Counted from the stretch's first letter, positions 12,138 to 27,042 are shown. The stretch is 64,000 bases of DNA from Anisakis pegreffii (GCA_035041965.1 JAPYMA010000200.1:49883-113882); one strand, 5' to 3'. Program-made: numbers and translations. Notes: generated by a model from the sequence alone, not told the origin.

Positions 12138-15100
12138 GAGATTTAAATTTAAGTGTGAAGAGAAGTGAATTTTATAGGTGGATAAATGGCGTTGGATAGA
12201 ATGTGGTGAGTGTGCCTCTTCATGGGTACTTGATTACTTACTTACTTACTTTTATGTGAGAGTTCTTATGAATATATTAAACAAATGCAGCATACATACA
12301 AATAGTAATAAATACTCGTCATTGTGTGTTATAATATTTTATTCGGTCGGTCGGCTCTGGTCTTATCATTTGGCAATAAATGAGACGGCAGAAGGAAGCA
12401 GCAATAAATAACTATGCTGTCTAAAATAACAGTTACGTTAATTGGTCGTTATTGATGATGAATATTTGGATGGCAGTTAAGTGAGCATGTGAATGGGTGA
12501 TTAATTAGAGGTGTGGAATGTTTTGACGTTTTTTGATATGCGATGCGAGTGGAGGTTGTGTGGTAAACAAGAGTAGCTATAGATGTGATTAGCATTGAAT
12601 TCGTTAGCTAGTTATCATGAATATGACTGATAAGAAATTGAGGTGTTGGGATGGGATGATAGAAGTGTTGTGGATTAATAGGGATTAGCTGATGGTTTGT
12701 TTTGTGGTGTTGGGGGATTAAGATGAAGCATGAAAATGTTTGTGATTATGATAATATTATGCGAAGTGATCTTTAGATTTCGTACGGCATTTAGCATATG
12801 CGTAAAATATACGGAAGTAGAATGCATTAGATGGTGAGTAGTGATATTTATGCTTTAAAGGATTGAATAGATAGATAGATGGATGGATGGATGGATGGAT
12901 GGATGGATGTGAGCGATGAATTTTTGATGTTGGCTTCATGGGAGAACATGTGAATTGGTGGGCGATGAGAACGATGGATTGTATTGGTTTAAAGGTATAG
13001 CTGTAATAGAACAAACAAGGGTGATAATTGGAGATATTCTAAAGGGATTTGTTGAGTGGGTAAGTAAATGATGAAGAAAAGGCATAGGAAAGAAGAAGGA
13101 ATTGACATTTGAGAGGGTTGATTTCAAAGGATTTCGATATTCAACAGTTTTATTGGGATAATGGTTTTGAAATGAAGAGTGTAAGGTAAGGGTTGGATAT
13201 TGTATATCCATATCCATCCGATAACCGGATATATGAACGATGGGATATTGTATATCCATCGGATAGTAAACGCTGAGCTGAGCTTTAAAGCAGTATTCTT
13301 GCTGTTTCTTGTATGATATTTATTTACTTAATGAGCAGTTAATCAAATCAAGCCTATTTGTTATGGCCAATATCCTCCCAAATATGACAACGTTCTTTCG
13401 TCTTTGACATGCTTCTTTCTTGCGCAGCTAACAACAACAATGATAGTGTCGGGAATGATCTGCTCTCTTCACAAAATTCTAATTTCGATTGCTGATTGAT
13501 TTGGCGATTGATTCGATGATTATTGATTGATCATCGATGAAAATTCGATTGAAATTATTGATTCGATTGAAATTCTTCAATTATTGATTGATCACAGAGT
13601 TTTGGCGACTGCTGACATATTTGGCGATAAATTATTTAGGTGGATAAAATCTTGATCAGAACTTGCATCGGTTTTGGGGAATGAGACTGGAAAGCAGTAA
13701 ACAAGAAGAATGAATTGAAGGCGGCAGGCAAATAAGTTGTGAGAAGTTTGTTTACGAACAATTATTGTAAAGCGTTGGCAGTAATTAAGTGATTGAGTAA
13801 TCCACTTAATTAGATATAATTCATTTGATGACAACTTAGATGAAGTGTGAGAATGAAAACAGCTTAATGTGTTCGTAATGCTCAATATTTGAAGGGTGTG
13901 TGAAGTTTGATTGGGAGCACGCAAGAGAATAATGACCAATGGAACGAGTGCTTCGAAAGCTTACGGATAGGGATTGCAGGCAGTAGAAGGGAAACGAATT
14001 GAGAACTAAAATTAAGTTGGTTCGATTGAAATGTTAGAATTGGTATATAGAATTGAGAGATTGTTTTAGGTTGAGTAGTTGAGGCAGGGTAAGGAACGTT
14101 TTGGTTGGTTGTTACAACTTATAAGTATTATAGAGATCATTTGGATGGTATTGTTTATTTAATGTGCTCGATTGATTTGAATTGAATTGAATTGAATTGA
14201 ATTGGAATGAGAGATTAGATTCAAAGGAATGAGCTGAGAATGAGCTTAAGCGCTCTGTTCATGTAAAGCTAGGCTTATTTACTTTTATAGATGAGTTTTT
14301 AGTTGAATATTTATTTATTTGAATGTGAATATATCAAATAAAGCGTTACATAATATAGAGTGATAATGATAAACTAGAATACTTATAAAGTAATATGAGT
14401 TTTAAAGTATATGGGAAGGTGAGTATTTTTAGGAGTATAATGCGTGCAAGACGAGCAGATAATGATCAGTTTGAAGTGATCTGATGATCAGTTTGAAGTG
14501 ATCTGATGATCAGTTTGAAGTGATCTGGATGGATTTTAAAATAGTAATTGAGATAAGATAGATAATTGTGAATATAAGAGTATAATAGGCATTGAGTTGT
14601 TTGCAAGAATTTCATTGTTCATCAAAGAATGCGTTATTGAGATGTGAAGCCTAAGGTATTGCTTTGGGGATATCATGATAGCGACAAAACAATAGTAACA
14701 ATGAAAATGATAATATAATATTAACAAGAATAATAATAATAACAATAATAATAATAATAATACTAGTTACAATAGTAATAATAATAATAGTTGTTGTTGT
14801 TATTGTTGCTGTGGTGTGCAAGGGTTTGCCGTCATTTCAGTTGACTGATTCATTTCATGAAAACAATTGGATGAGAATTTTAAATTTAGACTTGGAATGA
14901 TAAAGCAGTGTGGTTGGTTGTCTGCGATGTGACGTGAATGCAACTGGGAATTATTATTATTATTATTATGATAATAGAAATGGCGAGTGAGCATGTCTAT
15001 GATAGTGATGTGAAAGGATAATTATAACACAGAGAGGGATTTTGTGCTGGGTGGGTGCATTCACTTGATTAGCGCAATAGGTTTGGTTGTCTTGGAAGGA

Positions 15101-16164
15101 GTTGCTCGAAGATATGATATCTTAGTGGATTAATTAATGAATGAATGCGGTAATCGGATTGAGCAAATTTAATAATGAATAAAGGTTGTGAGGTGACGTT
15201 TGCAGGAGGAGACATAAGTAATAAGTTTTGTTTAATGGAACGAACGCTCATTAATAAGTGATATCGTGAGCAATTGAAGTGAAAAATATTATTGTGATTA
15301 GTTAGTTGTGATAAAGGAATGAGTTAGTTGGTGGTGTTGAAGCGAGGGATTTAGATTTGAAGTGAAACGGACGGAGTATATTGAGGATAAATAGATGGTA
15401 GTACTTAAAATGAATAATTATTTATAGTTTTAAAAGCAAAATATGACCTGAAAAGATTTTATAGATGAATGAATGAATGAATGAATAGATTTGTAGGTGT
15501 TGTTAGAAGGGATATAAATGGAGTGTTGTTGAGGATTAAAATAGATTTTGAGTGGATTATGACAAAGAATATTGATTGTTATTGTGTTTATTGTTCAGTT
15601 ATGAAATAGATAGATGGATGGATGGATGGATGGATAGAAGAAGGAACAAGTGGATGGATAGTTAATATCTGCTTAGAAAGAAGGAAGAAGGGATTAGACT
15701 TAAGATATTCAAGGAGGAGGGACCACTGCAGCAGCAGCATTTTTATTCCCAGCAGGAACTTGAAGCGTAACTGGCCGTTAAGCAATCAATCAATCAATCA
15801 ATCAATCAATCGATCAATCAGATCAGATAGATGTATTGATGTGGAATTACTTAATTGTTTAAGTGGTCTTTAGGTTAGTGCTAAGCTGTGGTTGTGAACA
15901 ACGATTTAATGTGTTGTGATTTGTTAATGATTTACTTATGTTGAGGATTTAAGTGATTTGTTAGCGGTTTTATTAAGTGATATGAATTGATTTGTTGAGA
16001 ATGAGAGAGCAGCTTAAACTGCAGAAATTTATTCACTATCAGAGATGAGAGGACTGAACTGATTTTGGTAAACGCTTTTGGTCAAAATAGATTATAGTTG
16101 TGAGTATGTATTTTCATTGTTGCTTTTAGTGCATCCGAAAATGCAAATTTTTTGGGAAAAATGG
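12138..16164. other. Non-coding stretch with simple repeats
   Basis: No supportable exon. It contains a (GGAT)n run at 12880-12906, a GAATT run at 14180-14205, a three-copy 22-bp repeat (separate entry), AAT/ATA runs near 14735-14790 and 14950-14970, (TGAA)n at 15465-15485, GGAT at 15615-15634, and (ATCA)n at 15783-15822. A four-fold TTAC run at 12237-12250 is too short to matter. Confidence 0.5.
14464..14529. repeat. 22-bp tandem repeat, 3 copies
   Basis: GATCAGTTTGAAGTGATCTG plus AT is repeated three times with period 22. Each copy is flanked by GATC words, like the 37-bp array upstream. Confidence 0.85.
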
Positions 16165-16165
16165 C

Positions 16166-16228
<63 letters not shown>
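16165..16228. repeat. (GATT)n microsatellite
   Basis: About 16 uninterrupted GATT units. Similar GATT/ATTG runs occur at 20950-20980, 25230-25268 and 27005-27042. Confidence 0.9.
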
Positions 16229-16890
16229 CATTACGGTGCAACAACACAACACATTTGCTGTCTTATAATTGCATTGGATTTGAAAATTCGTTTTGAAAAT
16301 TGGATAAATAAGACGACTACTCGATTATATAGGTATGTGTAGATAGATAGATGGGTGGTGGTACGGTAAGTATATGTTGATTTATGTATGTGGTGTGAAA
16401 ATGGATTGGTAGGTAGAAGATTTGTGGCCAGAAAATATGGAATATGGGATTTTTTTGGTGTTTGGATTTGTGGATTGATCAGTTGGTGAATTAATACGTG
16501 ATGATTGTAAGTGGTGATGAGTGCTGCTGCTGCTGCTGCTTAGTGAGTTGAGCCAATTTAAGACTTTTGGCGATAGTTTAAAGTGAAAATTGGTGTCAAT
16601 GATAAGAGTTAATTAGATGCCAAAACAGCAGTAAGGCAATGAAACGAGAGCAAATTAGTTGCAATGAAAACAACAAAATAGAATTGTGGTTTGAATTGTT
16701 AGTATAATTTAGTGGCTGAGAGGCTTAGGCTTAGTTTTGTTTTTGCTGCTTTGACATTAAGTATGTGATGGATGATGGCATCTGAACGAAAGTGTTATAA
16801 GAACGAGGAGTTGAGAAGGTTGAATTTTGGGAGTTGAACGTGAAAATGAAATGTTTTGTCAATGAGAAATGAATGTTGCTAGTGTTTTTG

Positions 16891-17150
16891 ATTTGATCGG
16901 ACATATTTTGATTTGATCGGACATATTTTGACTTGATCGGACATATTTTGATTTGATCGGACATATTTTGATTTGATCGGACATATTTTGACTTGATCGG
17001 ACATATTTTGATTTGATCGGACATATTTTGACTTGATCGGACATATTTTGATTTGATCGGACATATTTTGACTTGATCGGACATATTTTGATTTGATCGG
17101 ACATATTTTGACTTGATCGGACATATTTTGACTTGATCAGACATATTTTT
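16891..17150. repeat. 20-bp minisatellite, 13 copies
   Basis: The unit is ATTTGATCGGACATATTTTG or its ACTTGATCGG variant, period 20, 13 copies. The T/C choice at one position alternates almost regularly (ATTTG/ACTTG), which hints at a 40-bp higher-order unit. On the minus strand the array is open in several frames and reads as a K/S/D/Q-rich 20-residue repeat. This follows from a 20-bp period without stop words, so I do not call it a gene. Confidence 0.95.
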
Positions 17151-20100
17151 GAGTATATGAATGGCGTTCAAGCTTAACAATGGGCGAGTATTAAAGCTGT
17201 GTGAAAGCTGGATGATATTAAAAAGTTGATCGTATTTTACCTTCTTGATAGGTTTGGGTATTCATAGATGCATACTTTATCAATGCATATAAATAAATGA
17301 GCAGTGCAATGCGGGCTAGACTGGAAGATTGCTTTGAGGGGTTAGAGTGGAGTGGAGATGTGAGGATGACTCGAACGAATGAGTTTGGTGATCATTTGAA
17401 ACGAGTAACAAATAGAGTGATTATAATAGTGGCTAGTGTTTATGTGAAATGGAAATGTGATTTGCGGGCGGTTTGTTTCGATGTTGTGCAAGCAAGGAAG
17501 ATAGTTCTTTGCAATCTCGTGGCAGTAGATCTTCCTGGCGGTTGCTGCTGCTGCTGAACTGAAGCGAAATGGCAAACAAATAAGAAGAGTTTTAATGGAT
17601 AAACGATTAGATAAACAACTAAATGAGTAAGTAAATGAATAAATATAATGAATTGTGAATGAGGAAAATGCAACACACTTAGTTGACCCTATGGAATACA
17701 CTTGAAAGACATACACACACTCATTTATGCAGAAAAATAGGATAGATATTATGAATGGAGTTATTGAGATAGAACAGTGGAATATGAAAAGTTGCCGGCG
17801 GCAGTGTGTGATTTGGTTGATGGCGGCGGTAGAATACTGAAAATATTATTGTGCTTTTAAGTACAAACACTTAAGTTTAATGCGTATGGAGTGCTGCGTA
17901 GAAATTTATTCACGCGATTCATCGGATGCATTCAGGATTGAGAACATAACTTGTAGTCAGGTAATTAGTAATCAGGTAAATAGTTGCAGACGGAGGAGAA
18001 TTGGAATTGAATGTGAACGAGAGCGAGCAGCCGTAAAATGTCACTAATGAGACGACGACTCATGGGCATACATAGAGGATGTCATTAATTAGTTACTAGC
18101 TGCTGGCAGAAATGTGCGATGGGCAGAGCAGAAGAAAAAATTGATGTGTGATAAAGTACTGAGAGGCGCGATTCAGTGCAAGAATTGACGAATGAGTTCA
18201 GCTTGAGGTTAGGGGAGAGGTGGAAGTGGAAGATTGAAATAATTGCTTGTTATTGATAAGTTAAGACGGTGGTTAATTCACTTGGACTGGGTTGACAATG
18301 CTCAGATGGATAATACGGATGGGATGGTGAGCCAGCCGGTTGGCAGATCAACCTATCGAACGGCAAACAGCAATAATATGGTGTGGATGGGGGATGATTG
18401 ATGTTTAGTGAAATTAATAAACAAATGAAAATTTTGATGTGAGCAGTTTCATTTAAATGTTTTCAGTTGACTTAGTAAAGCCGGCTGAGGATTTGTAAAG
18501 TTGATTTCTTTTTGAGGAGACGAAATGGGAGAGAGGGGATTTGCGGACTTTTATTTACGGATGATATCTGATATCTGTCGACTCATCTGGATAATATCTG
18601 ATATTTGACTACTATTCATCGAGTAGTATTCATTTGACTGTTTTATTCAGTTTAGTTTTGGGAATGGAATGGAATGTGTCAAGTGCGGTCCGATTTCGAT
18701 CGCCAAGTGTGTATGATTGAGTGATATATTGATTGAAAATTGAATTATAAGTGTTCGTTGTTGTATTTTACATAAATAAATAAATCGGATTAGAGTGTGC
18801 GAGCATAGGATTGAACTGAGGAGCTGAGAAGAAAGCAGCAGCGATAAGATGGAACGAAACCACAAAAGAGCAGCAAATGAATTAATTGGTAGCACGCAAT
18901 GAACCGTCATAAGTTTAGTTGTTTTGCTAGCTAGATTTTCAAATGAATGTTGTCTAGTGGCGTGTATGTATAGGAAATTTTTTTGATTAATTCAATAACC
19001 GAAGAAGTTGCACGCAGTAAGAGGTTACATCAGTATTATTTGATGGGTTGTTAGCTTGAGTGTTTAGAGGAGTGCATGAAATTTTAATTGAAATTCAGTG
19101 GCCTTATGAAAGTTTTCGAAATAAGTTTCATAGATGGAGCAAACAAACATTGATGTGTATGGAGACCGCTGCCTAGGTTTTGAGTGCAGGCAGGCAGGCA
19201 GGCAGCTATTGCAGTTGATAAACATGCTTTGACCTTTCTGTTTTTGGTGTCGAAGTGTGAGATGGAATAATGTGGTGGTGGTGGTGATCGTTACTTTGCT
19301 TAGTTTCTTAATAAATTTTGTGCCTTATCGTGAAATCACTTTATCGGGAAAACAGCGAGCGATAGAAGTTAGAGGAGTAGCAGCAGCAGCAGCAGCAGCA
19401 GTAGCAGTATCTGCAGCACGATTCGGCATTTCACATTATAAACGGTGAAAATTCAGCACGATAATATTCAAATGAGCTCAACTTGCCCAGTGCAGCCCAG
19501 CCCAGCATAGGTAAAATTAAATGGTTGGTTATGAATGGTTGGGATGATGATGATGATTGACGAATAGGTTTGGGATGGATGGATGGATTTGATTCGATCG
19601 CTTAATAATAACAAACGTGAGACAAGTAATTAGTTAACAAGTTGGATACTATAGTATGAAATGTTTGGTATAGGGGAGAGATTATTGTGGTAATCATTAG
19701 TATAAGCATAGGTTAATTGCATCTTGCAAAGGTATTGTATGAGACTAATTGTGTTTATCAGCTCACAGAAGAGGAGAGGAGCAGAACCGAGCGGAGCGAT
19801 AGTATGAGTATGAATTAGCAAAGCAAGTGGATGGGTGGATGCATCTGATGATATTTTGAATAAAAGTAATAATTAATAGCAATGATAGCAATGATTGAAG
19901 CGAACAGGTGAAGTAAGCACACGATACACGATAACAGTAAGCATTTATATCTAGGCATGCATTTTGTATTTGTGCATGATTGCGAATGATTATAAGTGCT
20001 CTGAAACTAAATGCAGAATAAACGAACGATTGAATTGGATTGGAAGATCTGCGGAAAGTTTTGAAGGTGCCTGCCCGCCTGGCTGGCTGGCTGACTGGCT

Positions 20101-20630
20101 GGCTGGCTGGCTGGCCTGTTGGTCAACGAGCAGTAGCATTAGCAAGAGCAGTAGCAGAAGAAGCAACAGACTACTTACAAGCGCCGGCCGTTAAATTTTG
20201 ATTTCATTTATATAAGTAAACTAGTCGAGACCAGGCCAAGTCTAAGGCAGGTCAGTCAGTCATGCAACAGGCACTTGTCTTCACGAGAAAGTCATGCTAT
20301 CTCCGCCCAGTGAGCTGCTGCTGCTGCTGCTGATGGTGTTCATATGTATGCGTCGTATGTTTGTGTGCAGATGGTGGATATATAATAGTTGTTGCAAGAT
20401 GGAACGAAGTTTATTTTAATGAAGTTTATTCGAAGCACGTATAAGATTTATTACAGGTGAATCGCTGGCTGGCTGGCTGGCTGGCTTGTTGGGTTGTAGC
20501 CTGGGCAGTGATCTAATGAAATTACCTAATTGAGATTTTGTGCAGAAAACGTGAAGACAACAGCAACTCATAATAATTAACACGAAGAGATGCAAAATAT
20601 GATGTAATGTGCATAAGAAAGAGTGCGTGG

Positions 20631-20682
<52 letters not shown>

Positions 20683-20946
20683 CTTTGAGAAGAATTTTGA
20701 GAGTTGGAACGAACGTGGTCGGTTGAGCAAGCTAAAAATTGAATTGTGAGCTGCCTGCTAAGGTCAGAATATTTTGGTGGTATGGATGGATATAAAATTG
20801 TATGAGTTGGATGGATGTGCCGTGCCGCCTGCTCTGGCTGGTATGGTAGATACTATTTTGGTTGTTGCTTGTGCTTGATATGAAGTGGGGAGTAAGGTAG
20901 AAGAATAAAAATTAAACTGGCACGGGTATGATTTGGATGGAAAAGT

Positions 20947-20981
<35 letters not shown>

Positions 20982-22756
20982 CAAGTAGTGAGTGGTTACT
21001 ATCAAATCATCATGAGATTGTTCATTTGATATTCTGCTTGACATAGTTGATTGAATGGTCACATATGAATAAAATTGATTATATTCGCAGCTGTAAAACG
21101 GTTTATGATTTGGAAACGAGCTGTGCGTGTAAATTAAAAAGTTTGGAACGGGTGATTGAGTTTGATAGGTGAATGTGTGGATTTAGTATTAAATTTTGAA
21201 TAATTAATGTTCATAAGATGGTTGCTGAAGTAGGAGACGAGGGCGGCGATATAGATTATGAATATTTGATAAGATGGTTGGTTACTTGGTTGGTTGGTTG
21301 GTGAGTTTTCGCATTTGACCGTAATGTTCTTAATTAATTAATTAGTGAGTGAACAATTAATTGGGAAGAATCGTCGTCGAGAAGATTTCGACGAGAATTT
21401 TGAAGAGTATTAAAGCATTAGATTGCAGGCGGTTGATTTGCAGTGAATAATAATTTGTGATTTTTCGAATATTTCGACATCAAAAACGAATTCATTCCAA
21501 GTTGAATAGAACAGATGGATTGGTTTGTGTTCTGTGAATGATTTGTGATCTGATATGATCTGATCTGATCTGATTAGTGAGTGAGAATTTTAGATGTGAA
21601 CATTATGTGCTTGTTAAGATGTGGGTTTGGTTACTGTTGCATAATTGAGTAGTTGCTGCTGCTGACTGGATGGATGGATGGATTGGAAGCAGATGTTGAA
21701 GAATGTGAAATGTGGTGATAGAGACATTTTTTTGTTAAGGTTTTGATTTTAGAATTGTTATTTATAATTATATGGTGATTATCGTAATTGTTTTATGCGT
21801 TAGTATTGTTATTATTATTAGTAATTTTATAGTAATGCGTTTGCTGCATTTGTTGAGAGGTGTTATTGGTGGTGGTTTTGACCGAGTTTGAGATTGATTC
21901 TGATTGGGTTGAGATGAATCTGTTCGGGAATGCATGATGGGATCAGTCTGATCAATCAATCAATCAATCGATCAATCAATGCATGATAGAATGGTGATAT
22001 AGATGGATGAATTGAAGAGGTGATAGGACGATTGAGTGGTTTATTTAGTTGTTTGGTGTTTTAAATACGATGGATAGATAGCACGGAATACTTTTGCAAA
22101 AATTTGTTAATTTGAAAGGTATGCGTTCTCGTCTTATTGTGCATTAGTTGAATGAATTGAAAGCTCGTAGAATTAACGGCGGCACTCACACAAATTATCA
22201 TTATTGATTAAATTTTAAAAAATTTTGTGGAGTACACCGATTTGAGCAAGTTAAACTGGTAAAGATAGATAGATAGATAGTATTTCAGAAATTTTACTGA
22301 CTGAGATGTGAATTAAAACAGACTGAACTAGCCGATCTCATTTTGAATGAAGGGAAATTTCAATGATGTGTTCAAATCAGTGTACTAACATATTCAGTTG
22401 ATTAGTAGTCTTAAAAAGGAGTTTGAGGTGGGCAAGGAGATGGTAGAACTGGGATGATTAACATGGACAGACTGATTGATAAGCGGATTTTGATCAGTAT
22501 TGATTGATGGATGATTATTAGTAGAGAGGAGCAATTTGAAACAAGTTGCATGTTACATGAAGATAGATTCATTCGAAGATGGCTGCTGCAAGGATGGATG
22601 AACAGAGGATATGTAAATGAACGATTTAAAAGTTATGTTTCGATAGCAATTTGGTTGTTTATTGGATTGATAGAAAACGTTTCATTAATATGGCCACATG
22701 ACAACAACAATAGCTGGAATTTTTTGATAGAATTTCATTATTTGTGGTTTGTTTAG
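17151..22756. other. Non-coding stretch upstream of the four-TM gene exon
   Basis: No exon could be supported. The missing first exon of the four-TM gene is expected here or further left. Simple repeats: GCA run at 19381-19401, GGCT runs at 20080-20115 and 20464-20485, a long AAT run at 20632-20680, a GATCT run near 21548-21572, GATA near 22266-22280. The + strand stays C-poor and G-rich. Confidence 0.45.
20632..20681. repeat. (ATA)n microsatellite
   Basis: About 16 uninterrupted trinucleotide units. On the minus strand it reads as a tyrosine run, which is an artefact. Confidence 0.9.
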
Positions 22757-25234
22757 TTGAGTGAATGTGTAATTGAGTTGGTCGGTCGGTCATATGGAGG
22801 ATATTTATCTGGGTTACCTGGATTGGCCAGATTATCAAACGTTTGTAACGTTGCTGCAGGCCACAATGCTCCCGTTTCCGTTTGCACTGTTTTAGCCTTG
22901 ATTGACGCCATCCGGCTGGCTAGTAGGCGAGCAGGCCAAGTGAGTACAACCGAGTATTCAATTAGTTGCCGTGAATACTTTGCATAATTAAACACTGTCG
23001 TAGCCAAATATCAAACCAATGAATAATCATAACTCTAGAAAATAAATATTCCGCCGATCGCTCCTCACAGCGATCAACAAAACAATCGCTCGATGTGCAA
23101 GTAACAAGTAATGGATATTTAGAGTGTTTGAATGTAAATTGTCACTTCTAGAGAGTATGCATATTTTTGTGATAGTTAAAGTTATCTTATCTTATTATTT
23201 TCATATATCTATGAAAGAGATGTTTTTCGAGAGCATTTGGGATTACTACTCGAATGTTTGTTCTTCTATCGGAATTGCAAATTGCTCTGCTCTATATTGG
23301 TTTATAGTGTATTGAGCTATCGCATTTAACAGCTATCACTTGTAGGTTTATTGAAAATGAAATGACACGAGTAAGCAGCAATCCACTCTTGTTTTGCTCT
23401 TATAGTGTACGGAAGAGATAAGATAGATAGATAGATAGTCGTCTTGAATTAGTAACAGAAGCAAGTAAGTAGTAGTAATTCATTGCGTTGATGAATTGGC
23501 TTGGTGGGCCGCGAATTGCGGCCAAATTGACTTGATTTTATGAGAAAACTCCCAGCGGATTGCTTGGAAATGTAACGATATGTTTGGTTGGTGGTATCTT
23601 TGTGGATAGAATTGAGAACGCAGAAGTAGAAATCCTAAATGGCTTGGATTATAGTTTGGGTGGTTGGTTGAATTTTTTTTTTGGAAGATTTTCTGATATC
23701 GGATAGATTGATGTTTTGAAAGGGTGACGGATGTTTTTTTTTGGTGGTGGATGGATATATTTGGAATGAAATTATGATTTGATACAGTGATTGTGTGATG
23801 CAGTTGATTGATGGATTATGAGATTAACGAAAGTTTAATTCGAGTAGATGTCAGAAGATATTTGGACTGGATTGAGATTGGATTTTGGATTGGATTTGGC
23901 GATCTTGAAATGATTTGGCGAGTTGTTTTTTGCAGAAAAAAGAACTTGCTTTAAATTGTGCATCTCATTTTTTGTTTTTGGAGAAAAAGACGAACAAAAA
24001 GGAAAGTTAACTGAAGAAATGAGTGAATTAATGAGAATTGAGTAAATATTTGTTTGTTTATGGTGGAATGAATGTGAATATTGGATAATAATGTGAATTT
24101 GAGTGCGAAAAAACGGAAGAAAAGAAGTGGAACGAAGGTTGAAAATGAAGCGAAATTGAGAAAATGAATGTGTGAAAAAGTAGTGTTTTTATTGTTTGAA
24201 ACAAAACGATTGATGACGATAGTGGTGGCATGAGAGATTAGGTGGGCTGGCTGGCTTGATTCTATCATATGAGGAGGACTAGACAGAGGATTAGCGATTG
24301 GATGGATGGATATGCGCTTGAAGATGATGATGATGATGATGGTATTGTTTGAGATTCGATGTGCTTCTTCAGTTAAGTGATATTTGTTAGAATAGAGCAA
24401 AATTTGAAAATTGTATGAATGAATTGCACTTGAGAATTTGAAGAAATTCGACGAACTGATTGTGAGTATAACACGATCGAGGAGGTTTTCATTGAGCTGT
24501 TGTTGTTGTTGTTTGTTCGATTGCAAGCACTAGAACAGAGCATAGGAACAGGACAGAACAGAGCATAGGAACAGAACAGAACAGAGCATAGGAACGGAAC
24601 AGAACAGAGCATAGGAACGGAACAGAACGAGCCAAGAGAACAGTTTGGCAAAAGTATGGAACAGAAACGAGAAAATGAGATGACGCAGGGAAGGAATGAG
24701 GGGATTGAGGATACTGATGGTGGTTTTAGATTTCTTTCAAACAATTTAAAGAATGATGATTATTTAGCCGTGTAAATGCGTGAATTGATGTGAAATTTGA
24801 TTAGCGATAGAAGATTGATGCGACGATTGACAATGAGTAATTTAATGCAGTGCACACAATGTAATTTAATCATAAAATTTAATTGATGTGATCAGTACAT
24901 TATTCATGTATTATAATCGAATCATTGATTATTCACGATCAGTTGATTTTATTCAAATTTATTTAGCATCTGACAGGGATGCGAGCTAGGAAAACGGCTG
25001 GCTGAAGCCAGTAGCTAATTCGGTATGAAATTTGAAAAGAGTACGTCCTGTTGATGTAATGTGAGAGCATGTTGGCGTGGTTTATATTATGAGATTAGAG
25101 AAAATGGATGGATGGATGGCTGGGGACGTTGACGAGATTGAGGAATGTTTATTTTTTATGATTTTATTTGTTGTAACGAAAGAAAAGTAAAAGTAATGAT
25201 AAATATCAAAACTGTAGTCAAAATGAGTGATTGG

Positions 25235-25267
<33 letters not shown>

Positions 25268-27002
25268 CAGGACAGTGCACACCAGTACACGTGTTGGTTG
25301 TATGAAAATGATTGCTGCTGCATTTAACGAGTGATCATATAATAGATTTGATCATTTTTGTAGATCATTTACTTGATTCGATTGACGAGCAGAGATAGTT
25401 CGTTGATAGATAGTTGGATTTTATTGGCGCGTATGATTTTTTTATTCATTATCAGAGAAGAACTAAATACTGCTGCAGTGACAGTACAGTTCAGTGTTTG
25501 GTTTGTTTTGGTTGCTGTGCGGTTGTTTAGTTTGAGTGTTCTCGGGTGTGGTTCTCGAGATTCGGTGGCTACCAAACCAATTCTAATGTGGTGTGACGGT
25601 TGATTGGTTTGGATAACTGTTTTGAGCCGCAGCAACTTTATTTGCTTACTTGATCTATTCGTCTAATCGTTTCTCTTTTATTCCATTCAGATGAATTTGG
25701 GTTTGGCCTCGGATCCTTTGAAGCTGTCATTAAGAAGGCTTAAAGACTGTTCGATGTGTTGTTGAATTTATATGCGAGCAATGTTTACAGGCAGAGAATT
25801 GTTTCAATTCTTAGAGTTGCTTGGTACTTCATATTGCAGACAAACGACGATTATAACGAAGCATCTAGATAGATTTGTTTATGCATCGTCAAAAGGACAG
25901 GACTGATGGATGTTGATGTATGGGATTTATATATAAGTACTTGAGTGGGGTAGGACTTAAGTGGAATAGTATCGTTTACTCGTCATGATTGATGGATAAT
26001 AAGCAGTAAGAGTAAGCATTATTAAGTTTAATGACAACAGCAGTAATAATGGTTATGTGTTTGTGATAGTGTGTGCAGATTATTGAGTGCTGGATTGATT
26101 CAGTGCTTCATATAAATGAGCATATGTAAAGGTGCTATTAGAGGTCTAATTGAGGTAGTAGAGATCTATTGAGCCTGCGATAATTGTGATATCAGTAGTA
26201 TCATTGAGTTGGTTGATGGAAGGAATTTAGTATGAACGATTTGATATGTTATGTTCGAATATTCGAAGCAGTTCTATTCAATACGAAATCATTGATGTGT
26301 TTTGTTTGCTCTGATCTCATGATCGAGGTTGTGAAGTTGCAGTTGAAATTTAGTTGAGATCTCATTTCGTTTGTTACTTACCTCTTAAATTGTTGTTGTT
26401 TCGATAATTTTTATTTATTTCCGCAATTACACACGCATCAGAAACCAGTCAGCCAGGCAGCCAGCTGTTTCGTTCGGTTGAAGCCGAATCGATTTAGTTA
26501 AACGGTAGGTAGGTAGGTAGTAAGATTTGCCGAGTACGTAAGGTAGCAAAAGAAGAGGCTTCGATTTGCATTATTGCATGCATGTGGTCGGCAAAGCTTG
26601 CTCTGGTAGGCTTTATGTACTTGTGGTGATGGAAGAATGGCTGGCTGGCTGGCTCGTTAGATGGTATGATACCGTACTAGTAGGTGCCCATTAGATACCG
26701 TATCCTATCGTCCGGGCTACACTACTACCGTAGCCGCAAATAGCGTGTCGCTCATTCAGTTTCACAGATATCATTGATGTGTGTCTTACTTTTGTTACAT
26801 ACGGTGTCAGGGTTACTGTAATGTATTAGTTGATACATGAGGCAGTTGCTTAATGCCAGTTGTGTTAATTATGTGCTCATACGGATGGATGTGTATAATC
26901 GGATAAGATTTTCAGTTTATGACACAATATTTTTTCAGCGATAACACATCGTATTATTTTGCTTTACACAATGGCTACATTATAAGTGTTTATTGGAGGT
27001 GG

Positions 27003-27042
<40 letters not shown>

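Noticed and set aside
16731..17180. 149-residue minus-strand open frame with a K/S/D/Q repeat
   Set aside because: It is the translation of the 20-bp minisatellite, open in several frames at once; no splice or start context.
22794..22840. Alternative small first exon starting MEDIYLGYLDW in the 22.8 kb region
   Set aside because: Splicing it with GTTTGT to the acceptor at 22895 gives a stop in the next codons. The unspliced frame from 22757 fits the downstream phase.
23951..24526. 191-residue minus-strand open frame
   Set aside because: It lies in the C-poor + strand where TAG and TGA are rare on the complement. The content is I/F/S/N/H-rich with no motif, and it falls inside the four-TM intron.
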